A model generated the notes under the pieces. It did no database searches. It was not told the origin of the DNA and saw nothing but the letters and a program-made list of their open reading frames with translations. 6,347 nt of DNA, taken from NCBI GenBank assembly GCA_964400495.1, contig CAYNTS010000072.1:1-6347 (forward strand). Direction: 5' to 3'. The stretch's first letter is position 1, and every line of letters begins with the position of its first letter. This stretch comes from CAYNTS01 sp964400495. Its GTDB lineage: Bacteria > Fidelibacterota > Marinisomatia > SCGC-AAA003-L08 > D37C17. A program made the translations under genes and the position numbers. Positions 6,201-6,347 of the stretch are shown piece by piece.

Positions 6201-6347
6201 TAATACAACCAACGGTTATAGAGTATTCTTGAGTGGTAACGAAGACCAAACTGTTACAGTTGAAGGTATGGCAGTTGATGCTGGTTCTTCTCTTACTATT
6301 TCCGCATTCATGATGAATATGATATCATATTTACCACAAGAGTGCAT
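223..6347 (+). CDS. Giant secreted multimodular protein (cohesin-like, split fibronectin III, LNR and somatomedin B modules), 3' partial
   Basis: An uninterrupted frame of 2041 codons starts at an ATG with a good Shine-Dalgarno site and continues past the window end, so the true length is unknown. Approximate residues: signal peptide 1-19; cohesin-like 20-134, 147-258, 304-435, 528-659, 1492-1613 and 1621-1743; fibronectin III 441-520, split 669-701/986-1030 and split 1035-1059/1431-1486; cysteine-rich arrays 702-918 and 1068-1367; GCxD modules 269-295, 1750-1771 and 1776-1799; a 'GDEIGLYD' domain 1804-1930; a C-terminal module from 1937. By hand count there are only about seven lysines and seventeen arginines against very many Asp and Glu. 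No enzyme motif is visible. Known roles of these families point to extracellular adhesion, scaffolding or calcium binding; that function is inference. The gene follows a terminator, with no neighbour visible downstream. Confidence 0.97.
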   Translation, partial: MLRRILMSTLLVIGGLFAADVTIAIEDVSDNTATISMSSTVDVGGFQFTLTDNPEILSVTGASGGLAGGAGFMMSTNPGGMVLGFSMTGATIPAGDGTLVEVALNISGDASTLSLTSPVFSDASGGSLTVELGPDYNYGDVVIEDELTLSFGDYNEGAGTVDVLMANTNPVAGFQFDLTNVTITGASGGSAADNGFTVSNSSSTVIGFSISGATIPAGDAVLTTVVFSADAGSEVCFNGPIFSDSSGDAYDVTLGDCFTTTGGGGDIEGCTDETALNYNPDATVACNGDNSCCEYEVDPPDDNFALAVIDGSADAGASGSIFIDLTNSDDVGGFQFVLSDTPDILSYVEVLTTDRTEGFTVSANEGESGVTVVGFSMTGATVAPGDGAIIEVVYNAGMVEFDTDVAIEMSGTILSDPYGQSIEHSSSNGLFAVYSAPLTTPTTPENVSATGGQNSISVSWDASWQAAGYHVFQNGELVADIEGTSFTQTDLADETEYCFSVSAYNDAGESDASDSACATTFPEYTGPPVLSLGSASINAGDSFDIDVSLANPGVSVAGIQIQIADAPDHLDASDIVGTDRLEGMTVSWNPQADGSVVFVAFSMTGDVIEAGTGPIAVISYESTSIYEASIDLDIVESILSDGEGQPIEHTSEGGTVEVAGEEPPPEAPDAPINLDAEDGDSQVDLTWDASFNAETYNVYREMQPEEPDTDIGAECQGCDASSCIYDCEMQCVDAELAYSWIGDGYCDDGTWGLYLDCEEFTFDGGDCGGQGNGDSCAGNCGGYAESCYCDDVCEEYGDCCPDYWDECQGGGGGGGDCTFYDCIGQCADGYESWLGDGYCDDGTWGLYFNCEEYENDYGDCDGGGGGGGGSSNCEDCEFDFTNYGSECCDTAWDEYGISCSDLETNYSWDCSGCACPGDTEFSSVGNGISDETTSIINWESFMQGQLEKEPYVNIYDLTHDSDGNRLDAHGDLFQPKEYYEVQNRTYELIAVVTDPSYVDTDVINGMEYCYYVTAENVSGTSDPSNISCSSPYGLNAPTDLSATGEDNNIHLEWTAPEDNGGGGNDPFCGDGNCDPNENENTCPQDCESTQDCMVASPDWLGDGYCDEWANDGTPETAYNSAACGWDGGDCCYSTCNDATYSCDDSTGPCDANACFDPNGNNDDCNGNPGGDCVDCIGQDCTGYESWLGDGYCDDGTWGIYFDCEEFDWDAGDCDPNGNSCEDQGMVTCSDGSCAPTYDDCGGSSEGCEDCENDYTAYGSECCDSAWDEYGIDCATLEASYSWDCSGCLCPGDSDPVCGDGVCSGDEDYYNCPSDCNAPGECEPGYVADCDGTAECWPESWIGDGYPDCEDQQYGADLTCYDNDGGDCTGDRSLSDAARPIFSNNSSQQFTEEGRKIARDLKNLIIQQRTENSTYYKEGHNGHNIYNSSRDLTGYNVYRDGALLDFTTNTFYDDGSVNAGVEYCYTVSAEYDEGESSESNEACAVSTEPADPVYLSVGDATLMSGESGSVEVDLENANAVAGFQFELDFSGLADITNVLTTDRTEGFSISENNGIIIGFSITGDVIAPGDGAILVVEFDATDSGSGDICFDNIVLSDPAGLPMNPVTECGSILVTDEPVELVELSIGSGASEVGGTGNVDISMANVDAVGGFQFSIGIDPDIATIVDVLTTDRTEGFTVSFNNSTIIGFSITGDTVAPGEGPILTMVLQGDSAGDAEVCFGSELISDPFGESLPTTSSCGSFSVSDEPVEGCMDETACNYDPTATIDGECDYESCVGCMDEDALNYDADATIACDDCCIYVELQHFVIDIDETGTSSLVIIEDATGLDIGDEIGLYDVNGITETNEDCDGSYDGAVLVGAGVWTGEQIEIVGIGSVDMCDFNGPQLAGYVDGNDVTYKVWKASEDEEYNAEATYSAGNGVWGELITAVSLLEPVFSVTQEVSINSFMLDMVSFNVLPEDAAISSVLGGIDILTASNDQGEFYVPSFGVNQIGDINTTNGYRVFLSGNEDQTVTVEGMAVDAGSSLTISAFMMNMISYLPQEC
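280..624 (+). other. Cohesin-like domain 1
   Basis: Residues 20-134. The pattern is an N-terminal beta strand, then VGGFQF near residue 43, then GFSMTGATIPAGDG, then a hydrophobic strand and an 'FSD.SGG' turn. This order resembles the cohesin beta-sandwich family, which in cellulosomes binds dockerins but is widespread outside them. It belongs with domain 2 to a sub-type sharing 'TGASGG' and 'GATIPAGD' and lacking the TDRTEGF motif of later copies. The family call is by pattern only. Confidence 0.65.
661..996 (+). other. Cohesin-like domain 2
   Basis: Residues 147-258. VAGFQFDL, then TGASGGSAADNGFTVS, then IGFSISGATIPAGD, ending in a strand with two cysteines (CFNGPIFSD and GDCF) that could form a disulphide. 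It is the closest relative of domain 1 in the window, suggesting a local duplication. It is followed by a four-glycine linker at 1006-1017. The dockerin-binding role of classical cohesins cannot be assumed. Confidence 0.65.
1027..1107 (+). other. GCxDxxAxNY module 1
   Basis: Residues 269-295, opening GCTDETALNYNPDAT and closing with a cysteine-rich SCCEY. This short module is frequent in secreted proteins of marine Bacteroidota and related bacteria, usually near C-termini or between beta domains. Its function is not known to me; four cysteines suggest a small disulphide-bonded knot or linker. It follows a polyglycine linker and precedes cohesin-like domain 3. Confidence 0.7.
1132..1527 (+). 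other. Cohesin-like domain 3
   Basis: Residues 304-435. VGGFQFVL, then LTTDRTEGFTVS, then VVGFSMTGATVAPGDG, then a strand leading to ILSDPYGQ. It is the first copy with the LTTDRTEGF segment, which recurs almost unchanged in domains 5 and 6. The family call rests on shared motif order with the other five copies. It runs directly into the fibronectin III domain at 1543. Confidence 0.68.
1543..1782 (+). other. Fibronectin type III domain 1 (intact)
   Basis: Residues 441-520, about 80 residues, a normal length for this fold. Landmarks in order: a proline-rich start with PENVSA, ISVSWDAS (strand B with its Trp), GYHVFQNGEL (strands C and C'), DLADETEYCFSVSAYN (strands E-F with the conserved Tyr) and a final strand ending ACATT. 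It serves as the internal reference showing where the next two fibronectin III domains are interrupted. These domains act as spacers or binding modules in extracellular proteins. Confidence 0.88.
1804..2199 (+). other. Cohesin-like domain 4 (divergent)
   Basis: Residues 528-659. The usual GGFQF is AGIQIQI, TDRTEGF is TDRLEGM, and GFSMTG is AFSMTGD followed by EAGTGP instead of PGDG. The IESILSDG-type turn is kept as ESILSDGEGQ. It is clearly the same family as domains 3, 5 and 6 but the most diverged copy. A proline- and glutamate-rich linker follows before the next fibronectin III domain. Confidence 0.62.
2227..2325 (+). other. Fibronectin type III domain 2, N-terminal part (split)
   Basis: Residues 669-701. 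DAPINLDA, then VDLTWDAS, then TYNVYRE give strands A, B and C of a fibronectin III fold. The sequence then leaves the fold in the turn that would lead to strand C' (the NG turn of domain 1). The missing strands reappear about 284 residues later at 3178. Frame and style are continuous, so this looks like a nested insertion rather than a broken gene. Confidence 0.82.
2326..2400 (+). other. Leader of cysteine-rich array 1
   Basis: Residues 702-726, acidic, with cysteines at 715, 718 and 723 just before the first LNR-like module. It resembles no family I know. The three cysteines may pair with the LNR module, which lacks a canonical cysteine, or with each other. Confidence 0.45.
2401..2523 (+). 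repeat. LNR-like module 1
   Basis: Residues 727-767. Cysteines at 727, 731, 746, 757 and 767, the core WIGDGYCDDGTWG, and the ending FDGGDC. The ending and the GDGYCD core match the Lin-12/Notch repeat, a small calcium-binding module known from Notch receptors and from some bacterial secreted proteins. One of the six canonical cysteines, in the middle, is missing. It is the first of five such modules in the window. Confidence 0.75.
2548..2643 (+). other. Somatomedin B-like domain
   Basis: Residues 776-807 with cysteines at 776, 780, 787, 789, 793, 799, 800 and 807. The intervals 4, 7, 2, 4, 6, 1, 7 match the animal somatomedin B pattern as I recall it for vitronectin (4, 10, 2, 4, 6, 1, 7), differing only in the second loop, which is variable. 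The CxCDDxCxxYGDCCPDY core is typical. In animals this domain is a protein-binding disulphide knot, as in vitronectin and ENPP enzymes. Here it sits between LNR-like modules 1 and 2 inside a split fibronectin III domain. Binding partner unknown. Confidence 0.85.
2647..2667 (+). repeat. Polyglycine linker (7 Gly)
   Basis: Seven consecutive glycine codons of mixed type separate the somatomedin B-like domain from LNR-like module 2. A flexible spacer is the likely role. The tract is GC-rich in an AT-rich gene and could change length in frame. Confidence 0.9.
2686..2802 (+). repeat. LNR-like module 2
   Basis: Residues 822-860, cysteines at 822, 826, 839, 850 and 860 (another at 817 lies just before), with WLGDGYCDDGTWGLYF. 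The ending is YGDC rather than DGGDC, so one calcium-ligand position may be changed. It is very close to module 4 at 3745 in both protein and DNA, pointing to duplication. Confidence 0.73.
2806..2829 (+). repeat. Polyglycine linker (8 Gly)
   Basis: Eight consecutive glycine codons, four of them GGC in a row at 2815-2826, join LNR-like module 2 to the first CEDC module. As a pure trinucleotide run it is the most likely site in the window for in-frame length variation. Confidence 0.9.
2839..2976 (+). repeat. CEDC...CPGD 8-cysteine module, copy 1
   Basis: Residues 873-918. Cysteines at 873, 876, 887, 888, 899, 910, 913 and 915, starting CEDCE and ending WDCSGCACPGD, with YGSECCD and AWDEYGI in the middle. 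It has the same length, without gaps, as the copy at 3961, with 36 of 46 residues identical by hand alignment. I do not recognise it as a named domain. The even cysteine number and position after LNR-like modules suggest an extracellular disulphide-bonded module. Confidence 0.78.
2977..3177 (+). other. Cysteine-free spacer between array 1 and resumed fibronectin III fold
   Basis: Residues 919-985 contain no cysteine and hold the first lysines of the whole protein, in LEKEPY (residue 948) and PKEYY. The segment is rich in Tyr, Asp and Asn and ends in NRTY where the fibronectin III fold resumes. It matches no family I know. A similar basic, cysteine-free spacer ends array 2. Confidence 0.5.
3178..3312 (+). 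other. Fibronectin type III domain 2, C-terminal part (split)
   Basis: Residues 986-1030. YELIAVVTDPSYVDTDV supplies strands C' and E, and GMEYCYYVTAENVSG supplies strand F with its conserved tyrosine, ending with DPSNISC as strand G. Joined to residues 669-701 it gives one complete domain of normal length, matching intact domain 1 strand for strand. This supports an insertion at the C-C' turn. Confidence 0.82.
3325..3399 (+). other. Fibronectin type III domain 3, N-terminal part (split)
   Basis: Residues 1035-1059. NAPTDLSATGED and IHLEWTAPEDN give strands A and B with the conserved Trp. The fold is then left in the B-C loop through a four-glycine linker at 3400-3411. It resumes at 4513 with LTGYNVYRDG. 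The insertion site is one loop earlier than in fibronectin III domain 2. Confidence 0.83.
3424..3480 (+). other. CGDGxC...CPxDC motif 1
   Basis: Residues 1068-1086. CGDGNCDPNE and CPQDC form a four-cysteine motif found in many secreted bacterial and archaeal proteins, in one or several copies. A second copy lies at 4111. Probably a small disulphide-bonded, possibly metal-binding turn; function not established to my knowledge. Confidence 0.7.
3496..3615 (+). repeat. LNR-like module 3 (most Notch-like ending)
   Basis: Residues 1092-1131. WLGDGYCDEW and an ending NSAACGWDGGDCC that closely follows the animal LNR signature (Asn-rich, Ala-Cys, Gly-Trp-Asp-Gly-Gly-Asp-Cys). Cysteines at 1092, 1105, 1123, 1130 and 1131. 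Between the two halves lies a longer loop (ANDGTPETAYN) than in other copies. This copy makes the LNR assignment of the other modules most secure. Confidence 0.8.
3616..3744 (+). other. Unassigned cysteine-rich segment between LNR-like modules 3 and 4
   Basis: Residues 1132-1174 with cysteines at 1135, 1142, 1149, 1154, 1164 and 1172, rich in Asp and Asn. The spacing does not match somatomedin B, although the segment holds the equivalent place in array 2. I recognise no family. Six cysteines and Asp/Asn-Gly turns suggest a disulphide-bonded, perhaps calcium-binding, connector. Confidence 0.45.
3745..3861 (+). repeat. LNR-like module 4
   Basis: Residues 1175-1213. CIGQ, then GYESWLGDGYCDDGTWGIYFDCEE, closing WDAGDC. 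Cysteines at 1175, 1180, 1192, 1203 and 1213. It is nearly the same as module 2 at 2686, with one shifted cysteine after CIGQ and an Ala in place of the first Gly of the DGGDC ending. Confidence 0.75.
3880..3942 (+). other. LDL-receptor-A-like four-cysteine fragment
   Basis: Residues 1220-1240. CEDQGMVTCSDGSCAPTYDDC has four cysteines and the TCSDGSC core typical of the first half of LDL receptor class A modules. The second half, with the acidic calcium-binding SDE motif, is absent. It may be a truncated relative or an independent short motif. It lies between LNR-like module 4 and the second CEDC module, where array 1 has polyglycine. Confidence 0.4.
3961..4098 (+). repeat. CEDC...CPGD 8-cysteine module, copy 2
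   Basis: Residues 1247-1292, with cysteines at 1247, 1250, 1261, 1262, 1273, 1284, 1287 and 1289. All eight cysteines, YGSECCD, AWDEYGI and YSWDCSGC are kept relative to copy 1 at 2839, 1122 bases upstream. Ten substitutions and no gap separate the copies. No named family is recognised. In both arrays it follows an LNR-like module. Confidence 0.78.
4111..4167 (+). other. CGDGxC...CPxDC motif 2
   Basis: Residues 1297-1315. CGDGVCSGDED and NCPSDC, with the same four-cysteine spacing (5, 9, 4) as the motif at 3424. The two copies bracket most of array 2. Confidence 0.7.
4207..4323 (+). repeat. LNR-like module 5
   Basis: Residues 1329-1367. CWPESWIGDGYPDCED, then LTCYDNDGGDC, with cysteines at 1329, 1335, 1348, 1359 and 1367. 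The usual GYCD core is GYPDC, so the cysteine is moved by two residues. The DNDGGDC ending is well kept. A cysteine at 1321 just before may pair with this module. It closes array 2. Confidence 0.73.
4324..4512 (+). other. Basic, cysteine-free spacer after array 2
   Basis: Residues 1368-1430 have no cysteine and hold the densest basic patch of the protein (GRKIARDLKN, QQRTEN, YYKEG), predicted by eye to be partly helical, ending NSSRDL where the fibronectin III fold resumes. It matches no family I know. Its position mirrors 2977-3177. It stands out sharply from the lysine-poor, acidic rest of the protein. Confidence 0.5.
4513..4680 (+). other. Fibronectin type III domain 3, C-terminal part (split)
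   Basis: Residues 1431-1486. LTGYNVYRDGALLDF gives strands C and C', and GVEYCYTVSAEYDEGESS gives strand F and the following turn, ending ACAVST. Together with residues 1035-1059 it makes one full fibronectin III domain. The separating 371 residues are array 2 and its spacer. Confidence 0.85.
4696..5061 (+). other. Cohesin-like domain 5
   Basis: Residues 1492-1613. VAGFQFELDF, then VLTTDRTEGFSIS, then IIGFSITGDVIAPGDG, ending with two cysteines (ICFDN and ECGS) that may pair. It is closest to domain 6, which follows after a short VTDEPVE linker, pointing to tandem duplication. The family call is by shared motifs. Confidence 0.7.
5083..5451 (+). other. Cohesin-like domain 6
   Basis: Residues 1621-1743. 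VGGFQFSIGIDPDI, then VLTTDRTEGFTVS, then IIGFSITGDTVAPGEG, ending VCFGSELISDPFGES and SCGS with the same two late cysteines as domain 5. The YDP-like 'IDPDI' turn is typical of cohesins and strengthens the assignment for the whole set. Confidence 0.72.
5470..5619 (+). repeat. Two tandem GCMDxxAxNY modules
   Basis: Residues 1750-1771 and 1776-1799. GCMDETACNYDPTAT then GECDY, and GCMDEDALNYDADAT then a DDCCIY ending. These are two adjacent copies of the short module also present once at 1027; the second copy is nearer to that one in its ALNY core and CC ending. They link the repeat part of the protein to its C-terminal region. Confidence 0.75.
5632..6012 (+). other. 'GDEIGLYD' beta-rich domain
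   Basis: Residues 1804-1930. SSLVIIEDATGLDIGDEIGLYD, read in two parts as an entry strand then GDEIGLYDVNG, followed by GAVLVGAGVWTGEQIEIVGI, GPQLAGY, DVTYKVW and GVWGELIT. This order resembles a domain seen near the C-termini of large secreted proteins of FCB-group bacteria ('GDEIGxFD ... LVGAGVW ... FKIWD'). I know no proven function; attachment or structural roles are plausible. Confidence 0.6.
6031..6347 (+). other. C-terminal 'SFNVLP ... SYLPQ' module, cut by window end
   Basis: Residues 1937 onward. SINSFMLDMVSFNVLPED opens a unit containing GEFYVPSFGVNQIG, NGYRVFLSG and TVTVEGMAV, and a second related opening SAFMMNMISYLPQE begins just before the window ends. This half-repeat layout resembles C-terminal regions of large exported proteins in Marinimicrobia-like and related bacteria. 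A terminal sorting signal, if any, would lie downstream and cannot be judged. Confidence 0.6.

Overview
The window is dominated by one very large open reading frame on the + strand. It starts at the ATG at 223 and runs without a stop to the last base, giving 2041 complete codons with the 3' end outside the window. It encodes a secreted, highly acidic, modular bacterial protein. The AT-rich sequence, the Asp/Gly/Thr/Ser-rich extracellular modules and the repeat types suggest a marine bacterium of the FCB superphylum. These repeat types are GCxDxxAxNY modules, cohesin-like plus fibronectin III mosaics, and a C-terminal 'GDEIGLYD ... SYLPQ' region. My best guess is Candidatus Marinimicrobia (SAR406) or a close relative. 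This placement rests on recollection of protein style, not on a marker gene.

Layout: bases 1-33 are probably the tail of an upstream unit. Bases 34-62 form a strong rho-independent terminator, and 63-222 are an AT-rich leader ending in a good Shine-Dalgarno site. The protein then has, in order: a signal peptide; two cohesin-like domains; a GCTD module; a third cohesin-like domain; an intact fibronectin III domain; a fourth cohesin-like domain; a fibronectin III domain split by a 284-residue insert; another fibronectin III domain split by a 371-residue insert; cohesin-like domains five and six; two GCMD modules; a 'GDEIGLYD' beta-rich domain; and the start of a C-terminal domain cut by the window edge.

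The most interesting part is 2227-4680. Two fibronectin III domains are each interrupted at a different loop by a cysteine-dense array. The arrays hold five Lin-12/Notch-repeat-like (LNR) modules, one somatomedin B-like domain whose cysteine spacing matches the animal domain almost exactly, two copies of an unrecognised 46-residue 8-cysteine module, two CGDGxC motifs and an LDL-receptor-A-like fragment. By hand count the arrays contain 30 and 42 cysteines, both even, which fits full disulphide pairing outside the cytoplasm. The protein looks like a calcium- and disulphide-stabilised surface or released adhesin or scaffold. That role is inference; no catalytic motif was seen.
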